From Cymbidium sinense (taxonomy: Eukaryota > Streptophyta > Magnoliopsida > Asparagales > Orchidaceae), in contig CM038221.1 of NCBI GenBank assembly GCA_021442155.1, positions 30,161,906 through 30,225,905 of the forward strand: a stretch of DNA of 64,000 nucleotides. The letters are read 5' to 3'. A model generated the notes under the pieces. The model did not search any database. It was not told the DNA's origin and worked only from the letters and a program-made list of their open reading frames with translations. Of this stretch, positions 1 to 11,154 are shown in pieces; the first letter of the stretch is position 1, and the number at the start of each line of letters is the position of its first letter. A program made the translations under genes and the position numbers.

Positions 1-2464
1 GATTAGCCTAATCATATTTTCTGTAAGGGATTGTGCTAAATGGGTGCTTAAAATAAATATAAAATACTTTTTTTTACAAGTTGCTTAAACCCCTAAGCAT
101 AATCCAAGTTAGGACACATGGGCTTGGTTACCCATGAGTAGGGTGCTAAGTCCAAATTATATATATAACTGCTTGGGTTGTATGTATGTTTAACTAACAC
201 TTATTTTGTAGGTGTAGTTAGATTTATTTTTTCTATTTTAATGTAATTTTATATTAGGAATTATGATTAATGTTATGGGAGGATAAGGATGAACATTGGT
301 TAAAAGGCTTAGTCTTGGGGTACCATGTGATGCCTTGAAGCCTACTAAATTAAAAAAAAAGTAAAAAAGATGGAATAAATGAAGGAGACATGAAGGCTTG
401 AAGGTTTAAAGACCTCTCATAGCATTTATCATTTGTAAGTTGTAATTATTCTCTCAAATTTTAGATTGTATAAGGGTAGAGCTTGGCTACCCATCTTTTT
501 TTTTCGGGGTGTATGGCGGAATCCGATCGCACTGGCCTTTTATTCTTTTGTGGTAGTCTATTAAATTATTTGATGTTGTATTTAGATTGTGCACTAAAAT
601 TATGTACTTTTCCTAATTTCTTCATATTTGATATTTGAATGTGTGGCTTGGATATGATAGGCTCTTAGGATAAAATTAATTTTTCTACCCAACTAATCAC
701 TCATAATTAAGTTCTAAATAATTCATAACCTCACCATAAGGCTTAGACTCTAAGCAAGATAATTAAAAGATTTATCAACCCTTTAGCTGTATGCTTGTAT
801 GTTTCACATCATGCATGCATATTCCTTTTCTTGAATATGGTGGATCTCCATCCTTGCACGATAGGGGAATGCTTGACCTGTGAGGGCATCTCTTGTGGTG
901 GAGAATACCATCTTCTCACTGATTTAGCTAATAATTTTATTTTATCATGCATTTAGGAATAACAATCCCAAGCCTTTGTAAAAAATGAATGAGTCAAAAA
1001 TAATAAAATTTGAAAAGATTCGCATTTTAGACTAAGTCATATGCTCATACCACTCATGCTTTAATCTCCTGGGGAGTGGGTCTAGGACTTTAGTTTCTTT
1101 CTAATTAGATAACAACCCAACTATCTTGCAATACATAAGACTTGACTGCATTGATTTAAATCGTAAGAGGTGTTAGCTGGCGGCCACTCCAGACGGTTGT
1201 AAGTCCAGAAGTTGGATGGGTTATTCTCTCTTGTGGAGGTAATCCTTCATGTCCATTCTCCGCTTAGATTTAGGTCGTGCTTTGGCATCGCTAAAGCTCC
1301 CTAGATTTATGATCTAAGGTAACTGTTTTCTTCGGGCTACAAGCATAAATCCTCACCTCTTAGGCATTTTCATAATCTTGTGTTGATGACTTATAAGGCA
1401 TATCAATCTAATAAGATTTCAACTAAAATAAATAATTCTCTTTAATTTCAAATATATAAAGTCCAACTATAGGATAGTCTAGAATACTCACTAAGCTTCC
1501 TGGTATCATGAGTATTTCCTACTCTTTTCCTTTTGACTCTAAAATAAGTCTTCTCCTTGAACAATCCCACTTGATTTTACAATATAAATAATTTATTTAT
1601 AGTCTAATCTTGAAATCTTTGGAGACTTTAATTTTTACTTTAATCGAGAGTATTCCTAAGAAATTCACTTTTCTTAGGATGTATTTAACTATGAAGGCTT
1701 GCCTCTATAGGGAACTTAACGAACCCAGCTTAATATAAATCCTACTTTACTTTTTCATATAAAGTAGGGGAAAAATCTCCGGTATTTTCGAAGACCCATC
1801 ATGCCTTAGGAATCCTTATTAGGTGATTATGTCCATTCTAGGGTGATGACTTTATCTTTCGAGATAGTACATCATTCCTTAATATCGTATCCGATAACTT
1901 CAATAAGTACCCCCTAAGATCTGCGTAGTGTCTCACATAAAAAAATAAGCACTATATATATGTGTGTGTGTGTGTGTTAGATATGAATCTTAGTGATGGA
2001 AAAGAAAAGAGGAATTTACATATATAACACTAGAAATTATTCATATTATATTTTTGACATCCAAACTTAAATATTACAAAATAAAAGTTAAATAACACTC
2101 TCTTAAAATTTTAACCCTATCACTCTAATTAGGACAAAGACTGTCACCACCTACAGAGAGGGAGGGAACACAAGGGTTGGACTTTGGGAAGCTAAAGTGT
2201 GCTATGTGCGGTGAAGGTGGTGTTGGGAGAGGGGTTGGTTGTGCATGTTTTAGGGAGACGATGAGAATGAGAGGGAGGTCATGAGAAGATTAAGTAGGCT
2301 TTGATTTGAAGAGGAAACCTCTATAATCTTGATGTGTGATTAATTCCTTTTGAATATAACTCATTTAACCAAAAAGCTTAAAGTTTTCTTGACAAGAGGA
2401 TAACTTCAATGGTGGTTATTGTGTTAAAATGAGAGGAGATCATGCAAGCCATGAATGAATTTAA
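1..2464. other. Non-coding, repeat-like DNA without a recognisable gene
   Basis: No long open frame and no family motif was recognised on either strand. The stretch is AT-rich with poly-T/poly-A runs and mixed-composition blocks (for example around 490-540 and 1150-1330) that look like decayed LTR or untranslated sequence, but I could not match them to another copy in the window. A short TG microsatellite lies at 1959-1977. Confidence 0.5.
1959..1977. repeat. (TG)n microsatellite
   Basis: About nine consecutive TG units directly after a short TA run. Confidence 0.9.
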
Positions 2465-2728
2465 TCCTCGAGGTCTCACTCTCCCGCAAGGTCCCTTATC
2501 AGTTTACGATGCTTCCACTATTTTCAGGAGGAGTTTGTCATTGAAACTAAGCCACAAGAGTTCCTAATAACGGCCTTCTCCATGCACTATCACATCCCCT
2601 TAAACGAAGGATGGAAATAAAAGATACCCCTGGGAGAGGGGTTCGTATATCGCATTCCCAGTTACAGTATCAACGAGAACGAAGAACCGAAGAGTCAAAT
2701 TCTCAGAAAAATCTTTTGTCCCTTGTGA
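2465..2728 (+). pseudogene. Unassigned broken reading frame
   Basis: One frame stays open for 51 codons, meets a single TAA at 2618-2620, then stays open for 35 more codons to TGA at 2726-2728. The translation has ordinary protein-like composition (a stretch reading EEFVIETKPQEFLITAFSMH, then IPLNEGWK, and after the stop GEGFVYRIPSYS). Base composition here is more balanced than in the surrounding AT-rich DNA. I do not recognise the family and cannot exclude a chance frame. If it was coding, it is a fragment with one nonsense change and no visible start or introns. Confidence 0.25.
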
Positions 2729-3689
2729 TCAACTGGACTTCATTGTTGGGTGCGAAGGTAAAGGAAAAGATGTTGGGATAAAACAACAAAATAATTCGAG
2801 AGAATCAGAAAAAAATTAGAATGAAAACAAACAAAATAAAAATGTACGAAAAATACCAGAGTTTACAAGGAAAATCCGAGAACTTAAAAAATCACAAAGC
2901 CACATGCCAAAAAATCCACAATTAAAAAAAGATAGGATAATTATGATTTCACATAAGTTTCTCTATATTTTTCTTATTCTAGAGCATTCACTCTCCACTT
3001 ATACTCATAAGAGAGTGAATAAAAACACACTTAAAAAAACAAAAAATTGATTCAAGATGAAATATTCCACTACGATGTACTGTGTAGGTAGCTCCTGATT
3101 GACTATGTTTTCCGCTTTGCTTTCCGTCCTAGCAAGGTGCTTGGTGCAACATTAAGACATTTGCCTCACTGTCTTCTTGGTGCAATCTCATGAATTCAAA
3201 TGTCATATTGCTATTATCCTAACCTCAATGTGTTGTCTTCTCTATTTCTGACACTAAATCTTTTATATTTCAACACTAAGGCGATATACATTATAATTTT
3301 TTTTTTCTAGGACTTCTCTTTTGAACTCCTAGAAGGGAGGGCTTTGCTTCTCGATAATCTCTCAACGAGGTTATTGCTGAGCTCGAATAATAAAATTGAG
3401 AGTTGAGTTGATAGTATATTTTTAATTAATTGATATAATTTGACTTTACAAAATAATATAAGGTCAATTAAGAGCGACATGATTAAAAATTTAATAAATA
3501 GTATTATTTTTACATTATTTGAATATTTTAGATACTATTTTTATAATATTTAAAATTTAGATCTTAAATATGTTATGTATATAAATCTTAAAAAAAAAAA
3601 AAACCAACACCCTAGTCAGCCGTTCACCATTATGTCCTTGAATGGCCGACAGCTTTGACATCTAGATAAGGGCAAGATGGTCATACTGT
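2729..3689. other. AT-rich intergenic DNA, nothing recognised
   Basis: AT-rich sequence with poly-A runs (3588-3602) and no long open frame or repeat copy seen. It forms the distal upstream region of the DUF1666 gene. Confidence 0.5.
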
Positions 3690-4507
3690 GGAACTATGCT
3701 TAAGAGTTATAATCGCTCGAGGGTGTAAGCGTAAATTCGTACAACTCACTTCCCCCAGCCACCACCAGTCCAGCAGTACGACCCGCGCAGATTCCAATTG
3801 TTTCTCGTTTTGAACGTCGAGAGTCTCAATGCACTCTCTTTGCTATCATCTAATCTGGATTTATTTTGTTTTAATTACATTTTCGCATCTAAATCGCGAT
3901 AAGGGAGAGGGAAATGCGACCAGATCCGATCTTTCCTTATCTCGTTCTAGCCCTCGTTTACTGCCTTAACCCTAGCCTTAAATGCCGGAGCTCATTTGCT
4001 TTGCTTCGATCTGCTGGGATCTCATTTGTTCTCCAGTAGCTGAAGGCATCAGTGAACCAAGTGTCCCGTAGCTTGTTTTCTAATAAATCAGATCTTTTTG
4101 AGGTTGCTAAGGTTCAGGCAAGCTGCTTGATGGATTTTCTTCAGTTTGGTTTCTATTTATTGCAGTTCAATGCGTGAGCAATGTATTCGATGTTGTTTGT
4201 GCTTTGGGGAGCTGCATTGAGTGTTTCCGCTGGTTCTGCTGAGCCTTTCGTTGGTGATTTGGCATTATAATTGTTTAACTAAGCTTATCTGTTATCCTAC
4301 CTTCTGTCAGTCACTTTTTTGGCATATTTTTCTTTTTTTTAGAGTTTAATTTGTGTTGTTGTCCATAGGAAAATAGAAGATTGCCTGTTGCAGTTTCGGT
4401 TGGGAAAAGCTTTGCAGCTTGGTGATTGAAAGTATCATAACAGTGGTATTTTAAAGGGTTTTGGTGTTTATAATCCGCAACATTTAACTAAACTGGGGGC
4501 TATATAG
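3690..4507 (+). promoter_or_regulatory. Probable promoter and 5' leader of the DUF1666 gene
   Basis: Composition shifts sharply here from AT-rich to a C/T- and CG-containing stretch (3740-4060), typical of plant core promoters and 5' leaders. A TATA-like TTATAAT lies near 3708. The leader may itself be spliced: a plausible donor (CTAAG followed by GTTCAG, near 4110) and a T-rich acceptor ending CCATAG near 4368 would remove about 260 bases. An in-frame TAG lies immediately before the ATG at 4508, so the coding frame cannot extend upstream without splicing. Transcript start and leader intron are inference. Confidence 0.4.
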
Positions 4508-4931
4508 ATGAATTTCTTCAAAGTGAAAGGATGCGGGCTGAGCCAGAAGTTGAAAGTAGAAGGTACGGATCCGGAAAATAATCAAATGCGCGCAGTGGAG
4601 GAGTTGAACGTTGAAAGTATGGAATCCGCGCAGAAGATAGATGCTGCTGATGAAAGCGTGGAGGAAGAGGAGCATGACGATGATGATGACGATTTTATTT
4701 CGAATGAGGTGAAGAGGAGGTTTAAGGAGATGAGGAAGAACAGTTTTATGGTCCTTATACCGGAGGAGTCTAACCTAGAAGAAGAAGAAGAGGAGACGAG
4801 CTCCAGCGAGTGGAGGGAATCAGAGGTGGAGGATGGTGATCCTTTGTCTGATTTTGATACATTGTACGTCAGGTACTGCGAGAGAATGCTGTTCTTTGAT
4901 AAGTTGATTGTGCAGAACATGAAAGAAACAG
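4508..4931 (+). CDS. DUF1666 protein, coding exon 1
   Basis: First coding exon of a plant-specific DUF1666 gene (family members are often labelled 'ribosomal protein L34Ae-like', a name without functional support). It encodes about 141 residues. A short N-terminus is followed by strongly acidic runs (residues about 51-63 rich in E and D, and 88-110 rich in E and S), and then the sequence DFDTLYVRYCERMLFFDKL near the end. Start choice: ATG 4508 directly follows an in-frame TAG, so it is the first possible start. The exon ends ACAG before GTATAC, leaving phase 1, which fits exon 2 exactly. Molecular function of the family is unknown. The overlapping 112-residue antisense frame is a shadow of the acidic repeats. 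Confidence 0.8.
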
Positions 4932-5922
4932 GTATACGGTGATAGGCATTGATTTTCGGTCAAATTATAATGTAGATTTCTTCATTTCTCCTGAGATCCA
5001 TCACCCTTTATAATTTTTTATTTTAAAAGATGATTGGTCCACTTCAACCACTTCAATACTTTGTATACCAAGTTTCATTGACTGGGTAGTAAGTTACCTG
5101 CCATTAAAGGCACTGATCTTACTTTGAAAGGTCAATATTGGAGTCTATTAATAAGCCATAACTTGTGTCAGCATTGACTTCCTCTGATTTGTGTGTTTGT
5201 GGAATATTTTTAATAGGCATTGTTTGATCTGAAAATTACATGTTTTTTAATGTTGAAAAGATAATTAGCATGCTAATTAATGCAATAGTTCTGTAAGGAA
5301 GAAATAAGTCGTCTGAATTGAACCTTTGTTTGTCTTCCATAATTCAATCCATCAGATGTTTCTAATTTGTAGTATAGCTCATTAGATTTTGACGCTTGAG
5401 AAAGCGCTGTTGGACTCGTTAAGCTTCAGTTATGGGCTATGTTAAATTCTGGTAATCATAAAATTTTCGTTCCACTTATTTAATATAGTTTTGCCTATTT
5501 TCTTGACAGCTGTGTTTAGTTGATCAGGCAATGAGTTAGCTTAAATTTCAGGTTTTTGTCAACAGATAATACTATATTTTTATAGCTAAATTATATCATG
5601 TATTCAGAATGAACCATTTTCCGTGAAAAATGGATTCTCGATCACTAAACTCGTACCTTGATACATTATTTTGAATGAGTAAAAGATTGCTTCTTTGGCA
5701 CAGTTGTAAAGCATTGTTGTAAAACGTTGAATATCTAACTGGAAGTCTGCCATGTATCAGCATTAATTTCTTGAAATATGCAGATTTGAAGCATATGCTT
5801 GGTTATGTGACTATGAGTGTTTTTAAATTTATAATCAATGGAAATATATTTTATCTGCTGTTTAGCATGATTTTTTTTTTCTACAGAGAATTTATTATTT
5901 GGATGAAAAACATTCTATGCAG
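4932..5922 (+). other. Intron 1 of the DUF1666 gene
   Basis: 991 bases between donor GTATAC and acceptor TATGCAG. An alternative acceptor upstream (CTACAG ending at 5886) would give a frame that meets TGA within seven codons, so the 5922 acceptor is preferred. No transposon was recognised inside. Confidence 0.7.
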
Positions 5923-6330
5923 AATCATGGAACATTTCAAATCAGTCCCCTAGATTTGGAGCCAAAAAGCTCTCTTTGAACCTTAAGAACATCTCTTTTA
6001 AAAAGCGAGATGAGTTTCATGATGATTGCGAACAACTGCAGCCACCATTGGATGACGATCCACTTCAAAATCTTGAAACTGCTTATGTTGCCCATATATG
6101 TTTCTCATGGGAGACACTTCATTTTCAATATATGCAACTGAGCCAGTGGATCTCATCCCAGCCTAAGAGTCCAACCTCGTATGGCCATTCTGCTCAGGAG
6201 TTTCAGCAATTCCAGGTTCTTCTGCAGAGGTTTATTGAAAATGAACCCTTTGAGCCTGGTTTGAGGGTGGATATTTATTCCAGATCTCGATCTTCTTTGC
6301 CCAAATTGCTTCAAGTTCCTCGAGTTCAAG
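5923..6330 (+). CDS. DUF1666 protein, coding exon 2 (family core)
   Basis: Encodes the most diagnostic part of the DUF1666 domain. The joined frame begins ESWNISNQSPRFGAKKL, followed by a basic stretch with KKRDEFHDDCE, then LETAYVAHICFSWETLHFQY. The last pattern (aromatic Y, then CxSWExLHxQY) is the family signature. It continues through a helix-rich QFQQFQVLLQRFIENEPFE and ends in LPKLLQVPRVQ. The exon is 408 bases and keeps phase 1 at both ends. Its 3' end is unusual: the only boundary that keeps the frame into exon 3 is CAAG followed by GCATGT, a GC donor. The GT four bases further on would give a stop shortly after joining. Confidence 0.82.
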
Positions 6331-6598
6331 GCATGTGCATTGATTTGTTTAGCTAAATTAAACCATTTCTATGTTTATCACATTGGCAAACTTAATTCTT
6401 CTATATGGTAATCATCTTCTATGTCACTCTAAAGTTAGCTAAGTGACCTTTGAATATGCCTGACAGGATTTGTTGTAGCTCTTGTGTTCTATTTTTACTA
6501 CCTTGTTATCAGTCTTCTAGTTTTATATTGAAGGTGCCCTGAACATTCTGAGATTTATTTAGGGTCGAGACTAATCTTTGCATATATTGGTCCTAAAT

Positions 6599-7153
6599 AC
6601 GAACAGAGCCGAAGTGATTTGTTGAGTTCAAGCTCGCTTTGTCATTATTGAGCTTGAGTTCGCCTGAGCTCGATTCGAGCTTTAGGATGGTGTTCAAGCT
6701 CGAGCTCGCTTTAAAAAAATCATGTTCGAGCTCTACGGAGCTTGTTCATGAAGCTTCGACAGGCTTATCGTAACAAGTAACTCGTTTAATGAAATAAACG
6801 AGCCTTAATCGAGCCATTATCGAGCCTAAATCGAGCCTTAATCGAGCCTTAATCAAGCCTTAATTGAGCCTTATACAGTATCATTAATAATCTTATATAG
6901 TATCGTTTATGAACAAGCCTTAATCGAGCCATTATCGAGCTCCTTAATGAGCTTGTTCGCGAGCTTTAAATGATGCTATTTATGAACATAAATGAACTGA
7001 ACAACACTTTGTTTAAGCTTGTTCATTTAGCAATCGAGTATTTACAAAAGTGTTCAAGCTCGTTTGATTAGTTAAGTGAACGAACATAAATGAGCTCTAA
7101 TCGAGCCGAGTCACGAGTAGCTTGTTGAACGCTCGGTTCATTTGCAGCCCTAG
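6599..7153. mobile_element. Non-autonomous hAT-type element with 8-bp target duplication
   Basis: A 555-bp element flanked by the perfect direct repeat TCCTAAAT (6591-6598 and 7154-7161); 8 bp is the hAT length. The interior is rich in variations of GAGCTTG, CTCGAGC and repeated AATCGAGCCTT units. The right end reads, inverted, CTAGGGCTGCAAATGAAC. The left end begins ACGAACAGAGCC, similar to the inner part of the right end but lacking its outermost bases. No transposase is encoded. Confidence 0.75.
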
Positions 7154-7161
7154 TCCTAAAT

Positions 7162-7508
7162 TATATGCTATACAAATGCATCTGCTTTGATTCTTAATTA
7201 ATTGGGGTGCATGTTATGCCTCTTTTATTCATAGATCTAAAGCTAAGGATGTTTTGGGTGGCTTGTATGTAGTTTTATATGCAAAATCTAATTTACTTGA
7301 TGTATATTTTTTGGGGATATAGTGATAAATTTCTTGTGTTCTTTAGCCTGCAAGATTAGATCAAGAGTTTGATCAAACTAAATGGAGAGAAGTTGAATCA
7401 AAAGGGAGGTGATATGGACATAATAGTTAAATATGACATTGGATTGAACTTATGCCCACTTGTAGGCATGATTTGAATCCTTATACCTTTTGTTGAATTG
7501 AGAGAGAG

Positions 7509-7554
<46 letters not shown>

Positions 7555-8409
7555 AATTCGTATTGGTTGGTCGAAAATTAATTTGTTTCTTATATTCAAG
7601 AAATTTAAAATACCTCCTATTTATTAGATCATACGAGCCTTGTACATCTATGTTTTTGAAAGCAATAGCTTATTAAGCTAATTACATGGCAATGATGGAA
7701 TAGAATAATATAATGATGGGGGATTTCTGATTATCAATTAGCAAGTAAGACCTATTTTATCCCTCCTTTTGGAGTTATGATGGCGCCCTTACCTAGTGAG
7801 GAGGTTGACCACCAATCGATGAGATAGAAAGGTGTTGTGTCACTCTCTTTGTGCTACATGTTACTATTTATATGTCTTTTATGTGCTTGTCAGGTCCAAG
7901 TAGCCAATTAATCTAGTTTGGGCTAGCCCTAGCATTTGATTTTTTGTCTAATCCAACAAAGTAGTAGTTGATTGACCCATTTTATGGAGAGCCTCTTGTT
8001 TTTGGCCTCCCTTATGACTTCATTTGCTCTTGAAAATTATAACTACAAACAAGGGAGTTCCCTCTTTCTCTCTTTGGGTATCACTCGGGTTGGCTTTTGT
8101 CCTTCTTTAAAAATCTTGAAAGAGTCTTTATCTGAACTCCTTGTTGAGTTGGTCTTTTCCTTCATAAATTTTGAGAGTTTGGTACTTCCATTGAAGGGAC
8201 ACTGCAAACTATTTGATGTACTGGTTTTATGTTTGCTTCTTTCTTGAAAAATTTATTATTTTTTGGCGGGCAAGGAAAATGTCTCTTTTTCTTATTTTAC
8301 GTTTTGATAGATGGTGCTTATTTTGGTTGCTTTGTTTTTGACATGATTGTTAATAGCAGATCTTTTTATCTTTTCTATTAGAGTTACCTTTTCCTATCAT
8401 CTTCTTATA
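7162..8409. other. Intronic DNA without recognised elements
   Basis: Apart from the AG microsatellite, nothing was recognised. A 91-codon open frame near its 3' end has no family resemblance, and I regard it as chance. Confidence 0.5.
7500..7551. repeat. (AG)n microsatellite
   Basis: About 25 AG units with a single C interruption. Confidence 0.95.
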
Positions 8410-8414
8410 TCATC

Positions 8415-10159
8415 TCACACGATCCCCGGATAATACCAATGCGAATTATGATAAAAAAAAACTTACATAACAATTTCAATCTTAAATAAAATCTCCAATC
8501 GTACAAGAGCCACTACAATCCACAAAAGATTTAACAATTTCACATATATATATATACTAACAAAGCTCACGAAATACACTTTAAACATAATACAACATAA
8601 TCGACATAACTAACTATCTCCAAGCCCCTCTAGCGATAAACACGACTTTCTTTCTATCACCATTTAATTGTGACTTATCTCAAAAAAAATTTAAACAACT
8701 AACAAACGAATATAATTCAAATGGCCAATTTACGCCGTTACACTATAAGAAAACAAGAAGAAGAATCCAAGATGATGCCAATTTTTTTTGTCATTATACG
8801 TATAAAAAGAAATTTGCAAACAATCAAACATACGCTGTAGTATACATAAACTTTTCATATGAACTTTACTTTACATTTATCACCCGCTTGAGTCACCCCA
8901 AAACCTTTACCAATACTCATCCAAAGGACAAGTAGTATTACCATTACCATTTGCCAAATCATCGCCATTTTTTCATCATTACGCACGGCATATCAGATCC
9001 CCACAAGCATTCATAAAAGCTGAACTCCACTTTCAACACGCACATTCATAAGATACAATTACGCAAATACGCGACATTAATTCATAACTAACAATAAATC
9101 AATTAACTTTATAACACGACGACACGACACATGATCTATCATTCAAGTCAAGTTATTATCTAACAAAGAACAAGAAACTATATCAATTTATGAAAAAAGC
9201 GAAAATCATCACAACTGCGGGATAGGAAAAAGTCAAAATCATATAACACGATTTCATCACGGAAATTAAAGACATTTTTCCATAAATGTAACATAATTAC
9301 CCACTTTAATTTCGCTTCAACCTCCTTTCCTTTAATGCTTCCTTCCTTAATTGAAATTCCTATAGAATAAAATATTAAGTGTTAAAGTGACTTAATATAT
9401 TTCATTAAATGTTTATCACACCCCTTAAAATGATTCTAATTTTAATTAAGTGACTTACTATAGATAAATTTTATTCTCATTTAGTGTTTAGCATTTCCCT
9501 TAAAATGATTTTTTTTTCTAATTAACGATAATATAACTTAGCATAGGTTCAAAGTTTTATTAAATTTGAAATCATATTTCATATGTGAGGGTTTAATACT
9601 TAAATTACTTACCTTCGATTCATCATACATATTCTCAATTTACATTTCTTGCTTAAATTTATAAACCCTAAGTCAAAATTATGAACTCTAAATTAAAAAG
9701 ATTTGAGATACTAATATTAACATAAAATTTCAATTAAAATAACTATATATCTTATTTACTTACTTACCTCTCCTCTCGACTTATGCCCTAAGACTGGCTT
9801 CTTTCTAAGTCATGCACGACGCCGGCTCCTCCTCATGCGGGCTCCCTCCTCCTTCTTCGTGGCTGAAAGCTCCGATGACCCAAAGGCGGCGGCAGTAGAG
9901 GCGCCTCACTCGGCTAGGGCACGCAACTCCTTCTTCCTCGGTCGACAACACCCGTAAGATTCAAAATCTCTTTCTTCTCCTTCCTCGGTCGTCGACGCAC
10001 GTCGAAGCACGGCTAGGGCACACAAGGTGAATCACTACAATCTCCTTCTCTCTTTCTCCCTCTCTTCCTCTCTCGCGTGCTTTTGGAAGTTCGGTTTCGG
10101 CAAACTGACCGAGCCCGCCCTTTGACTTTTTTCTATTTTTTTGGATATCGGTTATTACA
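8415..10159. mobile_element. Solo LTR, family A (copy 1)
   Basis: A 1745-bp LTR starting TCACACGATCCCC and ending GGTTATTACA, flanked by the perfect 5-bp repeat TCATC (8410-8414 and 10160-10164). A second copy of the same family lies at 21932-24109: blocks such as GAGCCA(C/T)TACAA near the start, the pyrimidine-rich block, GTTCGGTTTC near the end, and the identical terminal GGTTATTACA correspond in order. No internal region or second LTR adjoins it, so it is a solo LTR left by recombination. The 68-codon minus frame within it is a low-complexity shadow. Confidence 0.8.
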
Positions 10160-10164
10160 TCATC

Positions 10165-11149
10165 CATCTTCTCCTTTAATTAGTGATAACTTCTCTTATC
10201 ATTCTTCTTCTATTGTTTGGAAGGAGTTGTGATACATGGTGCTGTTGCAGCCTTTTGACTTTTGAATCCTTTGCATGCATTCACCCACCTTTTTTTTATC
10301 TGGCCTCTAGATTCTTTAGTGATTGTGCAATGAATATGCTGATAATATTTTTTTCAGATCATCTGCAACTATATGTTTGCTTCAACAATATACAACATCC
10401 AAATCCCATTAATATGTACTTTGCTAGATTATGTGATGCATCTAGTGACACTTTCACAAATTACCTCATCTATAAATTTTCTAATACTGGCAAATTTTAC
10501 ATTTGTTTTTTTATCATATTATTGAATGCCTTTTCTTGAGCAATCATTAAAGGCTTATGATTTGGTATGGTCAATGAATCCAGATATTTTGCTAAATTTT
10601 CAAAAATCAAGTTTTCCTCTTTTCATAATATTCCATTATATTTATGATGGATGATTTTATGTAGTTGTTTAGATATACCAAATCTTTAGTATTAGTGGTG
10701 AGGACTTTCTTGTCATTTACTCTAGTTGCCTTTAGCCTCTTCTCTAGATGAAAATTACAACAACCTCAATCATTATGATCTTTGAAATTCTAGTATAAGC
10801 TATATGGCCTTTGCTCTTGATTCATTCGTCAAGCTACTCTTTGGTCGCCTGATCATCTATTTAGGGTAGCTTCAATTGTTCAATATGTTTATTGAATTGA
10901 TTCTTCTCTTTAATGATGATGGCCTTTAAGCTAGTCTAAGTGATATTCCTAAATGGGACAAGCTTTAACTTTAGGTGTATATTTTTATGGAGTTCTGTGA
11001 CATTTTTCATAAAGGTGATTTCTCAACCAACAAAATCTTCAAGGATATGGCTTGCCTACAAAATTTCATAAAAAAATTGCTTAAATTGTCCATATTGTAA
11101 CCTTAGTTGGTGCCATTTGATCCACTTATTAACTTTATAAGTGTTAAGA
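10165..11149. other. Intronic DNA without recognised elements
   Basis: A 118-codon open frame beginning at 10183 has hydrophobic, AT-driven composition and no family resemblance. No repeat copy was seen elsewhere in the window. Confidence 0.45.
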
Positions 11150-11154
11150 GGCTA

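Noticed and set aside
4582..4920. 112-codon minus-strand frame across exon 1
   Set aside because: Serine-rich antisense shadow of the acidic GAA/GAT repeats in the DUF1666 exon.
7972..8247. 91-codon frame in intron 2
   Set aside because: No family resemblance, no splice or promoter context, and composition like the surrounding intron.
10183..10539. 118-codon frame in intron 2
   Set aside because: Hydrophobic AT-driven translation without domain; lies between a solo LTR and an LTR-like block.
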